A stretch of 63,430 nucleotides of DNA from an uncultured Prochlorococcus sp. GTDB taxonomy: Bacteria; Cyanobacteriota; Cyanobacteriia; PCC-6307; Cyanobiaceae. The position numbers and the translations under genes were made by a program. Positions 1 through 9,667 of the stretch are shown piece after piece. The notes below the pieces were generated by a model. That model did no database searches and was not told where the DNA came from. It was given only the letters and a program-made list of their open reading frames with translations. The stretch lies in the NCBI GenBank assembly GCA_902634795.1, contig CACPLK010000003.1:1-63430 (forward strand), in the 5' to 3' direction. Position 1 is the first letter of the stretch, and each line of letters starts with the position of its first letter.

Positions 1-420
1 CAAGATAATTATTCACAATCTAAAAAGGGAGTTCTTCGTGGACTTCATTATCAATTACAGCCAATGGACCAAGGTAAACTATTAAGGTGCACAAAAGGAG
101 CTGTATTTGATGTGACTGTTGATCTTCGAGAAGACTCATCTAGTTTTGGTAAATGGTTTGGGATAGAATTAAACAGACCGGAACAAGCAATATGGATGCC
201 CCCAGGAATTGCACATGGTTTTTATACACTTTCAGAATCAGCAGATATTCAATATAAAGTCACCAAATATTATGATCCTGCCTCAGAAAGAGTCCTTTTA
301 TGGAATGATCCTGCTCTTAGAATTCAATGGCCTATTGATGAGCCCCCAAGAATATGCAAAAGAGACATAAAAGAAGCAAAAACATTTAAACTATCTCCAA
401 AACATAAATTCAAACCATAA
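1..420 (+). CDS. rfbC: dTDP-4-dehydrorhamnose 3,5-epimerase (RmlC/RfbC), 5'-truncated by the window edge
   Basis: The reading frame is open from base 1, so the gene starts upstream of the window. The first visible residues include the RmlC signature GVLRGLHYQ, followed by the cupin core with WMPPGIAHGFYTLSE and a tail typical of the family. RmlC epimerises C3 and C5 of dTDP-4-keto-6-deoxyglucose in the cytoplasmic dTDP-L-rhamnose pathway. It is followed within 10 bases by an aminotransferase and then rmlA and rmlB, a sugar-nucleotide operon on the same strand. The rmlD reductase is not in the window and may lie upstream. An ATG at 64 lies inside the conserved core and is not the true start. 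Confidence 0.93.
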   Translation, partial: QDNYSQSKKGVLRGLHYQLQPMDQGKLLRCTKGAVFDVTVDLREDSSSFGKWFGIELNRPEQAIWMPPGIAHGFYTLSESADIQYKVTKYYDPASERVLLWNDPALRIQWPIDEPPRICKRDIKEAKTFKLSPKHKFKP

Positions 421-428
421 GGATACAC

Positions 429-1544
429 ATGGATATAAGAAAAGATTTTCTACCAGTTCTTAGACCAGTTGGAGGCGAAGAAGAGATTAGATCCATAGCA
501 GAAACCATTGAAAGTGGTTGGTGGGGGAAGGGGCCCAAGGTTGCACAATTTGAAAAAGAATTTGCTGAGATGGTAGGAGCAAAATATGCAGTAGCTGTTA
601 CCAGCGCCACTCACGGCCAAGATCTTGTTTTCAAAGCTATGGGAATAAAAGATGCAGATATTATTAATCCTGCAATTTCTTTTATGACAACTGCTGTTGT
701 TCCATTATGGAATAATTGTACTTCAAATATTGTAGACGTTAGAGAAGTTGATTTAAATATATGTCCTGAAGATGTTAGAAAAAATTTAAAGCCTAATACT
801 AAAGCAATTATTGCAGTTAATCATGCTGGTGTTCCAGCACCAATAAAGGAAATTAGAGAAGTTTATGATGGATTTATATTAGAGGATTGTGCTCATAGTT
901 GTTATTTCCCTGGAGCAGGAAAAAATGGTGATGTAGCTGTTTGGTCATTTCAGGCTGTTAAAACAATGCCTTGCGGAGATGGAGGAATGATCACCACTAA
1001 TGATAAAGATTTATATGAAAAATTAGTTCCAATGTCATGGCTAGGTATTAGCAGCACATATTCTAGAGTTAATAAAAATGATAACCTAAGCGGAAAACCA
1101 GGTTATAGTTGGGATTATGAGGTTGATTTACTTGGATATAAATGCTACATGATTGATATTGTTGCAGCAATTTGCTTAGAACAAATGAAAAAATTACCTA
1201 AACATTTAGAAATCAGAAAAAATATTCAGAATATTTACAATAAAGAGCTCAAAGATTATATTCAAACCCCACCATGGAGTGAGACTTGTCAGTATTATTG
1301 TGCACGAGTTGCACCAAGTCAACGTGACGATTTAATTGATTATTTAGCGACAAAAAATATTCATACAAGTGTACATTTTAAACCACTTTATTTATATAAT
1401 GTAGTACGCAAGATGAACCAAAGAAGTTATCAGATTAGTGATAATCAATGGAAGCGTCTTATTAGTCTTCCCTGCCACCCAGGAATGAATAATAATGATA
1501 TTGATTATGTAATTTATTGGGTTAAAAAATATTTTACAAGATAA
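429..1544 (+). CDS. DegT/DnrJ/EryC1/StrS-family PLP-dependent sugar aminotransferase
   Basis: This 371-residue protein has the fold-type I aminotransferase layout of sugar-nucleotide aminotransferases. The N-terminal substrate segment contains ESGWWGKGPKVAQFE. The ED(C)AHS motif lies near residue 155, and the PLP-binding lysine is K178 in the context SFQAVKTMPCGDGG. Such enzymes transaminate keto-sugar nucleotides, giving for example perosamine or 3-amino sugars; the exact substrate cannot be read here. It sits 8 bp after rfbC and 2 bp before rmlA, so it probably acts on a dTDP-keto-deoxysugar of that operon. A perosamine-synthase-like activity on the gmd product made elsewhere in the window is a less likely alternative. 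Confidence 0.88.
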   Translation: MDIRKDFLPVLRPVGGEEEIRSIAETIESGWWGKGPKVAQFEKEFAEMVGAKYAVAVTSATHGQDLVFKAMGIKDADIINPAISFMTTAVVPLWNNCTSNIVDVREVDLNICPEDVRKNLKPNTKAIIAVNHAGVPAPIKEIREVYDGFILEDCAHSCYFPGAGKNGDVAVWSFQAVKTMPCGDGGMITTNDKDLYEKLVPMSWLGISSTYSRVNKNDNLSGKPGYSWDYEVDLLGYKCYMIDIVAAICLEQMKKLPKHLEIRKNIQNIYNKELKDYIQTPPWSETCQYYCARVAPSQRDDLIDYLATKNIHTSVHFKPLYLYNVVRKMNQRSYQISDNQWKRLISLPCHPGMNNNDIDYVIYWVKKYFTR

Positions 1545-1546
1545 AA

Positions 1547-2473
1547 ATGAAAGCTTTTAAAAGAAATAAACCTTTATCTAATAGGAAAGGGATAATTCTT
1601 GCAGGTGGCTTAGGTAAGAGATTAAGGCCTCTTACATTTTCAATAAGTAAACAATTAATGCCAGTCTATGATAAGCCGATGATTTACTACCCTCTAAGTA
1701 CTTTGATGCTTAGTGGGATAAAAGAGATTTTAATTATTACTGTTAAAGAGGATCAAAATGCATTCAAAAGACTCCTTGGAGATGGACAAAAATGGGGTAT
1801 GAAATTTAATTATGCGGTACAAGATAGACCTGAAGGAATCCCTCAAGCAATTTTAATAGGTAAGGAGTTTATTGGGAATAGTGATATTGCTATTGCATTG
1901 GGTGATAATTTATTTTACGGAAATGATTTAATTTCACTTTTATCGTCTGCCAATTCAAGAAAAGTAGGAAGTACAATTTTTGCATATTTAGTAAATGATC
2001 CAGAAAGATATGGTGTTGTCCAATTTAGCAATTCTAGAAAAGTAATCAGTATTGAAGAAAAGCCTAAAAAGCCCTTAAGTAAATATGCAATTACAGGCTT
2101 ATATTTCTATGATAATTCTGTAGTGGAAAGAGCACAAAAATTAAAGTTTTCAGATCGAAAAGAACTTGAGATTACAGCCTTGAATAATATGTACTTAGAA
2201 GATGAATTACTTAACGTTGAAATTATGGGTCGCGGATTTGCATGGCTTGATACCGGTACATTTGACTCACTACATGAAGCAGGTTCATTTATAAGAACAC
2301 TAGAAAATCGCCAAGGACTGAAAGTTGGATGTCCAGAGGAAATTGCATGGAGATTGGGATGGATAAATGATCAAGATTTAAAAAATCTTGCTGACCCATT
2401 AACTAAAAGTGGGTATGGAAAATACTTGTTAAAACTTCTAGAAGGGCAAAAGTCTTTAGACGGTATAAGTTAA
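1547..2473 (+). CDS. rfbA: Glucose-1-phosphate thymidylyltransferase (RmlA)
   Basis: The protein (308 residues) makes dTDP-glucose from glucose-1-phosphate and dTTP, the first step of dTDP-rhamnose synthesis. The nucleotidyltransferase signature GGLGKRLRPLT is followed by KQLMPVYDKPMIYYPLS, which is diagnostic of RmlA. The C-terminal part has GRGFAWLDTGTFDSL as in the family. The usual GGSGTRL reads GGLGKRL, a modest departure in the nucleotide loop. An N-terminal extension of about 12 residues precedes the core, so a later start cannot be excluded. The start lies 2 bp after the aminotransferase stop, implying translational coupling. Confidence 0.93.
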   Translation: MKAFKRNKPLSNRKGIILAGGLGKRLRPLTFSISKQLMPVYDKPMIYYPLSTLMLSGIKEILIITVKEDQNAFKRLLGDGQKWGMKFNYAVQDRPEGIPQAILIGKEFIGNSDIAIALGDNLFYGNDLISLLSSANSRKVGSTIFAYLVNDPERYGVVQFSNSRKVISIEEKPKKPLSKYAITGLYFYDNSVVERAQKLKFSDRKELEITALNNMYLEDELLNVEIMGRGFAWLDTGTFDSLHEAGSFIRTLENRQGLKVGCPEEIAWRLGWINDQDLKNLADPLTKSGYGKYLLKLLEGQKSLDGIS

Positions 2474-2484
2474 ATAAAATACTT

Positions 2485-3543
2485 ATGAGATTACTTCCTA
2501 AATCAATAAAAAATATTCTGGTTACTGGAGGATGTGGTTTTATTGGGGGAAGATTAATAAGAAGATTAATTTTAGATGATAATTTAAATATATTTAACTT
2601 GGATAAAATTGGATATGCAAGTGATCTTACAAGTCATAATAAGTATTTGAAAAATATAAGATCTCATCAAGCTAAATATACATTAATTAAAAGTGATCTT
2701 TCAAATCTCAAAGATACAAAACATGCTATTAAATTAAGTAATCCAGATATTGTATTTCATTTTGCAGCTGAAAGTCATGTTGATAGATCTATCTCTAACC
2801 CAGAAATATTCGTCAAAAGTAATGTTATTGGAACTTTTAATTTACTAGAAGCATTAAAATTTCACTGGGAATCATTATCACCAATTAGAAAAAAAAAGTT
2901 TAAGCTTTTACATATCAGTACAGATGAAGTATTTGGCAGCTTAAATTTAAATGATGAATTATTATTTAATGAAAATAGTCCTTATAAGCCTAGTAGTCCA
3001 TATGCTTCTAGTAAATCAGCGAGTGATCACTTTGTCAAAGCCTGGTATTACACATATGGATTACCCGTAATTATCTCTAATTGCAGCAACAATTATGGGC
3101 CGTATCAATTTCCAGAGAAGTTAATACCACTCACAATTTTAAATGCAAAAAATAACAAAGAAATTTCAATTTACGGTAACGGTAATAACATTAGAGATTG
3201 GATATTTGTAGAAGATCATATAAATGCTTTACTTCAATTAATTGTTAAAGGCCAAATAGGTGAATCTTATTGTATTGGCGGTGGAGAACAAAAAACAAAT
3301 AATGAAATTGTTCAAATAATTTGCAGTATTTTTGATGAAATAAAGCCATTAAATGCTCCGCATATTAAATTAAAAAAATTCATAAAAGATCGCCCTGGAC
3401 ATGATATGAAGTACGGAGTAGATAACAACAAAATCACAAATGAAACCGGCTGGAAGCCAACTTACAGTTTTAAACAAGCTATTCGTATAACTATAGATTG
3501 GTATCTTAAAAATATCGATTGGTGTAAACAATCTTATAGATAA
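2485..3543 (+). CDS. rfbB: dTDP-glucose 4,6-dehydratase (RmlB)
   Basis: This is an extended short-chain dehydrogenase of 352 residues. The Rossmann motif TGGCGFIG lies near residues 14-21, HFAAESHVDRSI is the NAD/substrate loop, TDEVFG near residue 146 carries the catalytic Thr-Asp-Glu, and the YxxxK pair is Y173/K177 (YASSK). It converts dTDP-glucose to dTDP-4-keto-6-deoxyglucose, the substrate of RmlC in the same operon. It lies 11 bp after rmlA and is the last gene of the operon; the convergent TPR gene begins 35 bp further on. Confidence 0.94.
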   Translation: MRLLPKSIKNILVTGGCGFIGGRLIRRLILDDNLNIFNLDKIGYASDLTSHNKYLKNIRSHQAKYTLIKSDLSNLKDTKHAIKLSNPDIVFHFAAESHVDRSISNPEIFVKSNVIGTFNLLEALKFHWESLSPIRKKKFKLLHISTDEVFGSLNLNDELLFNENSPYKPSSPYASSKSASDHFVKAWYYTYGLPVIISNCSNNYGPYQFPEKLIPLTILNAKNNKEISIYGNGNNIRDWIFVEDHINALLQLIVKGQIGESYCIGGGEQKTNNEIVQIICSIFDEIKPLNAPHIKLKKFIKDRPGHDMKYGVDNNKITNETGWKPTYSFKQAIRITIDWYLKNIDWCKQSYR

Positions 3544-3578
3544 GATAATAATCAAAAAAATAGATAAGCTATATATAT

Positions 3579-6116
3579 TCAATTATTAATTAATTTCATA
3601 TATATAGCTTCTAAATCAGAACAATATTTTGAAGATGAAAAATATGGAGATGTCTTTTGGAGATTCAATATTTTTTCTTTTAATAAAAGAAGATATTTTT
3701 TATTTGTTGCAATATAATATGCTTTTTCTTCATAGGAATTCAAATTCTCACAAATTAGTTCATTCAAACCAAGTTCATTAAGAATACTAGTAGCTAATCG
3801 AGATGCCATCGTATTTCCTGGCATTGTTATTAATGGTAGACCTGTTTTTAGGGCTAGTTGCGTCATAACACCTGAACTAAAGTTAAATGTATCTAATGCA
3901 AGGTCAGCACAACTTTGACGACTCATATGATCTCTGATTGATATTTTCTTACTAAAGATTAATCTGTTATTTTCTATTCCTAAATCCTCAGCCGCTATTA
4001 ATAAATTTGACTTAGAAATTGGATTTGATTCTTTTAACCAAAGACAACTATTATCTACTCTAGATAATAAATTCATCCATATTTTAAACTCTTTATATTG
4101 AATTTTATGACTATTAGAAAAACAACAAAAAACAAACGCATTTTCATTTAATCCAAAGTCTGATCTACGAAATATATTATTAGATTGTAATAAAGTATCA
4201 TCCAATGGTTGTCGAGCATGAGGCATTCTAATTATTTTTTCAGTATAGTTAATTTCCTCTTCAGGTCTTATTAAAGTTCGATCAGCTATTAAATAATCAA
4301 TAGAGTCATTTCCTGTAGTACCGGGATAGTCTAAATGTTCTATTTGAATAGGAGCAACTCTATGAGAAAAAATTCTTGCCCTATTGTTTTCTGTATATCC
4401 CATTAAATCTATTGCAATATCTAAATTATCATTTTTTGCTAAATTCACTATATCTATATCACTTAGATTATTTATATATCTGAATATATCAACACTTTTC
4501 TTTACTCTTTCTGTATATTCATCTGAATCATGCTTACCAAAATCATATGCAAAAACTTCAAATTTATCCTTGTTATGTAATTCTATTACTCTGCATAAAA
4601 GTACCATACTACTATGGCTACAAAAATTACTTGTGAAATAACCTATTTTGATTTTTTTGTTCTTTTTAGGCTTTATATCTAATGTTTTTACTAAAAAGTT
4701 TTCTTTATAATATTTTTTAGCTCTTTTTAAATCTTTTTGAGGATCATCTTCAAGATACCAAAAATAAGAAGGGTTAACAGATTGTTTTTGAAGACCTAAA
4801 TTATTAAACAAATGATTATTATTTCTAAGATATTTCCAATCACAATTAATTGCTAAATTGTATAAAAATAATCCTTTAGTTGATTCAGACTTGAAACCTA
4901 GATCTAATGATTTCTCAAATTCCAATCTAGATAAATCAAATTTCTTTAACGAAAAAAGAATTGATCCAAAGTAAGCATGAGCTTTAGCATAATTTGGTCT
5001 TAGTTCTATTGCCTTGCAAGTAATAGTCTCTGCATCTTCTAACTGACCAAGATCTTTTAAAATAACTCCAAGATTTAGATACGCTTCAACTAAGTCTGGA
5101 TTGTTCTTGATTAATTCCCTAGTAATGCTCTCCGCCTCTTTTAACTGACCGAGACCTTTTAAAATAAGTCCAAGATTTAGATACGCTTCAACTAAGTCTG
5201 GATTGTTCTTGATTGCTTCCCTAGTAATACTTTCCGCCTCTTCTAACCGACCGAGATCTATTAAAATACTTCCTAGATTAGCTTGTGCTTCAGCATAATT
5301 TGGTCTCAGTTCGATTACTTTTCTTGTAATAGAAACTGCCTCTTCCAATTGGCCAAGATCTTTTAAAATGATGCCAAGATTTGAATTTGCTTCAACTAAA
5401 TCTGGATTACTTTTGATTAATTCCCTTGTAATGCTTTCTGCCTCTTCTAATTGGCCAAGATCTTTTAAAATGATGCCAAGATTTAAATTTGCTTCAACTA
5501 AATCTGGATTATTTTTTATTGCTTCCCTTGTAATGCTTTCTGCCTCTTCTAATCGACCGAGATCTTTTAAGGTACTACCAAGATTAGATTGTGCTTCAGC
5601 ATAGTTTGGTTTAAGTTTTATTGCTCTCCTAAAAATAGATTCAGCTTCTTTTCTTTCGCCTTTAGCAATTAGAATAGTACCAAGATTATTAAATGCCTTG
5701 AAATAATCTGACCTAATCTCAATCGCCTTTCTTACATACATTTCTGCTTCCTTGATTTTCCCAGTATCTTTCAATAATTTTCCAAGATTATTGAAAGATA
5801 AGGAACTCTTTGGAAATAGCTGAATTGATCTTTTATATAAAGTAAATGCTTTATTTAAATCTCCTTTTTGGGTACAAATTGTTGCATAGTTCGAGAGAAT
5901 TCTTGGATCTGTAAATCCCTTTTCTAAAAAATATTGATAATATTTTACAGCTTCGTCTATATTACCTTTAGAATGAAGATTGAGTCCCTCTTTAATAAGT
6001 TTTTCTTTAGAAAGATTTAAATCATTATTTTCTTTCCTATTAGAATTTTGAATCGTAAATGTTTTTACATCATATTGATTTTTATTAGATCCTTGAATAT
6101 CACCAGAGTCTTCCAT
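3579..6116 (-). CDS. TPR protein with C-terminal O-GlcNAc-transferase-like (GT41/SPINDLY) domain
   Basis: The 845-residue protein carries about ten tetratricopeptide repeats (34-residue period) from about residue 30 to 410, then a GT41 catalytic domain from about residue 488 to the end. Visible GT41 hallmarks are IGYFTSNFCSHSSM, LDIAIDLMGYTENNRARIF, PIQIEHLDYPGTTG, and DYLIADRTLIRPEEE followed by EKIIRMP. Proteins of this family transfer a sugar from a UDP- or GDP-sugar to Ser/Thr of proteins; the target is unknown here. The repeats include a recent higher-order duplication (see finding). It is convergent with rmlB. The Thr/Ser-rich giant protein of the window would be a conceivable substrate, which is only inference. 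Confidence 0.88.
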   Translation of the reverse strand: MEDSGDIQGSNKNQYDVKTFTIQNSNRKENNDLNLSKEKLIKEGLNLHSKGNIDEAVKYYQYFLEKGFTDPRILSNYATICTQKGDLNKAFTLYKRSIQLFPKSSLSFNNLGKLLKDTGKIKEAEMYVRKAIEIRSDYFKAFNNLGTILIAKGERKEAESIFRRAIKLKPNYAEAQSNLGSTLKDLGRLEEAESITREAIKNNPDLVEANLNLGIILKDLGQLEEAESITRELIKSNPDLVEANSNLGIILKDLGQLEEAVSITRKVIELRPNYAEAQANLGSILIDLGRLEEAESITREAIKNNPDLVEAYLNLGLILKGLGQLKEAESITRELIKNNPDLVEAYLNLGVILKDLGQLEDAETITCKAIELRPNYAKAHAYFGSILFSLKKFDLSRLEFEKSLDLGFKSESTKGLFLYNLAINCDWKYLRNNNHLFNNLGLQKQSVNPSYFWYLEDDPQKDLKRAKKYYKENFLVKTLDIKPKKNKKIKIGYFTSNFCSHSSMVLLCRVIELHNKDKFEVFAYDFGKHDSDEYTERVKKSVDIFRYINNLSDIDIVNLAKNDNLDIAIDLMGYTENNRARIFSHRVAPIQIEHLDYPGTTGNDSIDYLIADRTLIRPEEEINYTEKIIRMPHARQPLDDTLLQSNNIFRRSDFGLNENAFVFCCFSNSHKIQYKEFKIWMNLLSRVDNSCLWLKESNPISKSNLLIAAEDLGIENNRLIFSKKISIRDHMSRQSCADLALDTFNFSSGVMTQLALKTGLPLITMPGNTMASRLATSILNELGLNELICENLNSYEEKAYYIATNKKYLLLLKEKILNLQKTSPYFSSSKYCSDLEAIYMKLINN
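4965..5575 (-). repeat. Tandem TPR-coding DNA repeat, 102-bp unit in a 306-bp higher-order unit
   Basis: Within the TPR gene, two consecutive blocks each encode three TPRs in the same order: one ending REAIKNNPDLV, one ending RELIK(S/N)NPDLV, one ending IELRPNYA. Corresponding bases, for example the segments at 5541-5550 and 5235-5244, are exactly 306 bp apart and nearly identical. The DNA-level similarity suggests recent duplication and potential for length change by recombination. Confidence 0.85.
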
Positions 6117-6205
6117 TTCACTTTTTAAGAAATTAATTTATTCGAATCATACACTTACTCATAGATAATGTAGGATAAATTTAACAAATAACATTTCTAA
6201 AATTT

Positions 6206-7105
6206 ATGGAAAATTTCTGGAAATGGAAAAATTTAGAAATTGCATGGCAAGTTGAAGGACAAATTCAATCTTCTCCAATAGCAATAGTTTTAATTCATGG
6301 GTTCGGAGCTTCAAAAGAGCATTGGAGATTTAATCAAAAAGTATTAAGTAAACTAGCTCCTTGTTACTCCTTAGATTTAATTGGCTTTGGGAAAAGTAGT
6401 CAGCCAATTTCAAGACTTCCATATGAAAAATTTACTCCAAATAGTTTTAATTATTGCTTTGATGAATGGAGCCAACAAATTGTAGATTTTTGTACTCAAA
6501 TCGTACAGAAGCCAGTCATTCTAATAGGTAACTCAATAGGAGGAGTCATAGCATTAAATGCATCTGAAAAAATATCAACTAAGTGTTCAAAACTTATATT
6601 AATAGACTGTGCCCAAAGAACAATGGATGATAAACGTCTCTATTCTCAACCATTAATCATGAGATTCCTAAGACCAGTTGTCAAAGTAATTGTTCGACAA
6701 AGATTAATAACTCAAGTTATATTTAAGAACGCTTCTAATCCAACATTTATAGAAAAGATTTTAAAAATTGCATACCCCAGCAAAAATAATATTGATAAAG
6801 AATTAATAGATTTATTGTATAAACCTTCTCAAAGGAAGGGAGCTCAAGAAGCTTTTAGGGGCTTTATAAATTTATTTGATGATCACTTGGCTCCTAATTT
6901 ATTAAAAAGCCTATCTATACCAGTTCATTTAATTTGTGGTGAAAATGACCCATGGGAACCAATTGAAGAAGCAAAAAAATGGCAAAGCAAATTTAGTTGT
7001 ATTAAATCCTTAGATATAATTATGGGAGCTGGACATTGTCCACATGATGAAAATCCAGATAAGGTTAATCCTATACTAAAAAAAATAATTCAAGAAGCCA
7101 TGTAA
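6206..7105 (+). CDS. Alpha/beta-fold hydrolase
   Basis: This is a 299-residue cytoplasmic-type alpha/beta hydrolase without a signal peptide. The oxyanion segment LIHGFGASKEHW is present, the nucleophile elbow is GNSIGG with S110, the acidic residue lies in GENDPW near residue 248, and the catalytic histidine is in GAGHCPHDENP near residue 277, so the triad looks complete. Cyanobacteria have many such proteins, some placed near light-harvesting or pigment genes, and the substrate is not predictable from the sequence. Its last 16 bases overlap tail-to-tail with the sigma factor gene on the other strand. Confidence 0.85.
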   Translation: MENFWKWKNLEIAWQVEGQIQSSPIAIVLIHGFGASKEHWRFNQKVLSKLAPCYSLDLIGFGKSSQPISRLPYEKFTPNSFNYCFDEWSQQIVDFCTQIVQKPVILIGNSIGGVIALNASEKISTKCSKLILIDCAQRTMDDKRLYSQPLIMRFLRPVVKVIVRQRLITQVIFKNASNPTFIEKILKIAYPSKNNIDKELIDLLYKPSQRKGAQEAFRGFINLFDDHLAPNLLKSLSIPVHLICGENDPWEPIEEAKKWQSKFSCIKSLDIIMGAGHCPHDENPDKVNPILKKIIQEAM

Positions 7106-8094
7106 GCTTCAACTGATTCACCAGTTTTCCTTAATCCTCTTAAACCATCTCTCTCTAAATTTCTTACTCTATCTCTGCTAATTCCTAAAACTCTGCCAAT
7201 ACCTGTCAAACTCATTGGGTCATCTCCATCAATACCGTAACGCATTCTTAAAACTCTATTTTGTAGTTCAGGTAACTGTTCTAGCAAAGTCTCTAAATCT
7301 CCTTTCATACAATCACTTTCAATTTGTTCTGAAGGCATATCTATATCATTAGAAAGTAGATCCAACAAAATAGTATCTTCGCCGTCACCAATTTTGGTTT
7401 CCAAACTCACTGGCTGTCCTGCTCTGCTCATCAAGTCTTTAACATCAGTTTCAGGCAATTCAACATATTCAGATAATTCTTTTAATGTTGGAGTTCTAGA
7501 GAGTTCTTGACTTAATTCTCTCTGACCTTTTTTTAATTTGTTGAGCATCTCAGTAATATGAATAGGAAGTCTTATTGATCTACTTTTTTCAGCAATTGCT
7601 CGTGTAATGCCTTGACGTATCCACCAATAGGCATAAGTTGAAAACTTGTAGCCCCGAGCAGGGTCAAATTTCTCAACTCCTCTGACCAATCCAATAGTTC
7701 CTTCTTGAATTAAATCGAGTAATTCCATATTCCTTTTTGTATATTTCTTCGCAACACTCACTACCAAACGGAGATTTGCTGCAACCATTCTTTCTTTTGC
7801 TCTTCTTCCGCTTTTGAGCTTCTTTTTTAATTGGAGAGGAGAAATTCCGGCTTTATCAGCAAAAATCTTAATTTCTGGCTTTTCTCCAAGATCACTCTCA
7901 AGTTCAGACTCAAGATTTTCAAGAACCATAAGATCTTGAACTTGTCTCCCAAGAGTTATCTCTTGCTCGTGTGAAAGTAATGGAACTCTTCCAATATCTC
8001 TTAAATAAGATCGAACTAAGTCTATGTCTGCTACAGATTTTGAAGCAGAAGCAGATGGATTTTTAGTCTGAATAGCCTCTACCGCAGAAGTCAT
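7090..8094 (-). CDS. RNA polymerase sigma factor, sigma-70 group 2
   Basis: The protein has 334 residues with regions 1.2 to 4.2 but no long region 1.1, as in the cyanobacterial group 2 (non-essential, SigB-E-like) sigma factors. Region 1.2 begins DLVRSYLRDIGRVPLLS. Region 2 includes LDLIQEGTIGLVRGVEKFDP and YKFSTYAYWWIRQGI (core binding and -10 recognition). Region 4.2 has GISRDRVRNLERDGLRGLRK for the -35 element. The Ser/Ala-rich first 20 residues are non-conserved. It is monocistronic or co-transcribed with upstream mgtE (100 bp gap). Confidence 0.92.
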   Translation of the reverse strand: MTSAVEAIQTKNPSASASKSVADIDLVRSYLRDIGRVPLLSHEQEITLGRQVQDLMVLENLESELESDLGEKPEIKIFADKAGISPLQLKKKLKSGRRAKERMVAANLRLVVSVAKKYTKRNMELLDLIQEGTIGLVRGVEKFDPARGYKFSTYAYWWIRQGITRAIAEKSRSIRLPIHITEMLNKLKKGQRELSQELSRTPTLKELSEYVELPETDVKDLMSRAGQPVSLETKIGDGEDTILLDLLSNDIDMPSEQIESDCMKGDLETLLEQLPELQNRVLRMRYGIDGDDPMSLTGIGRVLGISRDRVRNLERDGLRGLRKTGESVEAYMAS

Positions 8095-8194
8095 AGGTTT
8101 GTTGAGTTTTGTAAAGCTTACTACTAAGAATTGTAAAGATCAATTAAGTAGGGCTCGGCTTCCCGCACTTTGAGTAGAAACACTCATTCGGCTT

Positions 8195-9604
8195 CTACGC
8201 CAATCTTCCTAGCAGCCAAGAAGCTGTTTTCAAGTAAATCAACACCCCTGCAACATCTGTAGCAGTAGTAATAAATGGAGCAGACATTAAAGCGGGATCT
8301 AAGCCCATGCGATCAAACAGTAACGGCAGGGCCGCACCGGCAGTTGCCGCAAGAGTTGTTATAGCAACCAAGCTGATTCCTACAGCTGTAGCTACTAAAG
8401 GCCCCTGTCCTTGCCACCAGGCAAAAGGCACAACAAAAACAGCCATCAAAACACCAAGCAAAGCTCCTGCCAATGATTCTTTAGCAATAGCCCTGAAAAG
8501 ACCAAGTCGTTGAATTCGCTGAGTGCTCAGCCCTCGAATAACAACTGTTGAGCTTTGAGCTCCAACATTGCCACCCGCGCCAATTAAAAGCGGAATGAAA
8601 GCAGCTAACAAAACTACTTGCTTTAAAACCTCGTCATTCCTAGCAATAACTTGAGTTGTCAATCCATTAGCGAAAACGAGTACTGCAAGCCAAACGATGC
8701 GGCGCCTGGCTACAACAAATAAATTACTCTGAAAATAATCATCTTCATCTCCTGCTTGAACAGCACCCGCAGCGTATATGTCCCTAGTTGCCTCTTGTTC
8801 AATAACATCAATAACATCATCAACGGTGACTATGCCAACTAATCTCTTTTCTAGATCCACAACAGGTAGAGCTAAAAAGTCATATCTTTGAATTGCTCTG
8901 GCAACCTCTTCTTGATCTGTATCTGTTCTGACATTCACAACCTCTCGTGTCATAACCTCCCCAATAAGCGACTCAGGGTCAGCAACCACTAAATCTCTCA
9001 ACGACAAAATCCCAGTCAAATGCCTTTCCTTGTCAGTCACATACAGGCTATAAATTGTCTCTGAAAAAGTAGCCCTTTGCCTCACTAGTTTTAAAGCCTG
9101 AGAGACGCTAAGAAATTCTTTTAGATCAATAAATTCAGTGGTCATTAATCTTCCAGCTGTTTCAGATTCATAACCCAAAAGTTGAGCAGTTACTCGTCTT
9201 TCTTCAGGACTAAGTTCTGCAAGTAAACGCCTTACAACTTTTGCAGGCAACTCATCAAACAAGCGCACTCGATCATCAGGCGACATCTCCTCTACCAAAT
9301 CAAGAACCTCATTTGATCTCAACCGATCTAAAAGATTTTGTTGAACAGAGGGATCTAAATATTCGTAAACTTCAATTGCTTCATTTTTATTTAAAAGCCT
9401 GAAAGCTAAGGCTTGCAAAATCATTGGTAAGGTCCCAATAGCTTGAGCAATATCGACAGGCTGAACAGGACTTAGCAGTGCTTTGACACCATCGTAATTT
9501 CCAGCTGAAAGCATTGCTTCTAATTGCTCAGCAACAGCATCAGCGACCAGACTACCGTTAGACAAAGGTTGAGACTCAGTTGATGCCCCTAATTGTTCAT
9601 TCAT
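8195..9604 (-). CDS. mgtE: Magnesium transporter MgtE
   Basis: The 469 residues follow the MgtE plan. An acidic alpha-helical N domain (about 25-150, with EMSPDDRVRLFDELP and LLAELSPEERR) is followed by two CBS domains (about 155-280, ending VDDVIDVIEQEA) and five predicted transmembrane helices (about 300-469). The pore-region signature GAGGNVGAQSSTVVIRGLS is visible. It is a Mg2+-gated channel of the plasma membrane in which the cytosolic domains sense Mg2+. It is divergent from gpx with a 63-bp spacer. Confidence 0.95.
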   Translation of the reverse strand: MNEQLGASTESQPLSNGSLVADAVAEQLEAMLSAGNYDGVKALLSPVQPVDIAQAIGTLPMILQALAFRLLNKNEAIEVYEYLDPSVQQNLLDRLRSNEVLDLVEEMSPDDRVRLFDELPAKVVRRLLAELSPEERRVTAQLLGYESETAGRLMTTEFIDLKEFLSVSQALKLVRQRATFSETIYSLYVTDKERHLTGILSLRDLVVADPESLIGEVMTREVVNVRTDTDQEEVARAIQRYDFLALPVVDLEKRLVGIVTVDDVIDVIEQEATRDIYAAGAVQAGDEDDYFQSNLFVVARRRIVWLAVLVFANGLTTQVIARNDEVLKQVVLLAAFIPLLIGAGGNVGAQSSTVVIRGLSTQRIQRLGLFRAIAKESLAGALLGVLMAVFVVPFAWWQGQGPLVATAVGISLVAITTLAATAGAALPLLFDRMGLDPALMSAPFITTATDVAGVLIYLKTASWLLGRLA

Positions 9605-9667
9605 ACTTAGAGCAACAAGCCTCTGTTATTTTATGGCTAACTTCCATTTTTTATTACTACGATATCC

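Noticed and set aside
3370-3582. Hydrophobic 70-codon minus-strand frame over the end of rmlB
   Set aside because: It is wholly antisense to conserved rmlB codons, has no matching family and lies in AT-rich DNA where such frames are common.
4965-5700. Regular repeats that could suggest a CRISPR array
   Set aside because: The period is 102 bp inside an open frame and each unit translates to a tetratricopeptide repeat; there are no unique spacers.
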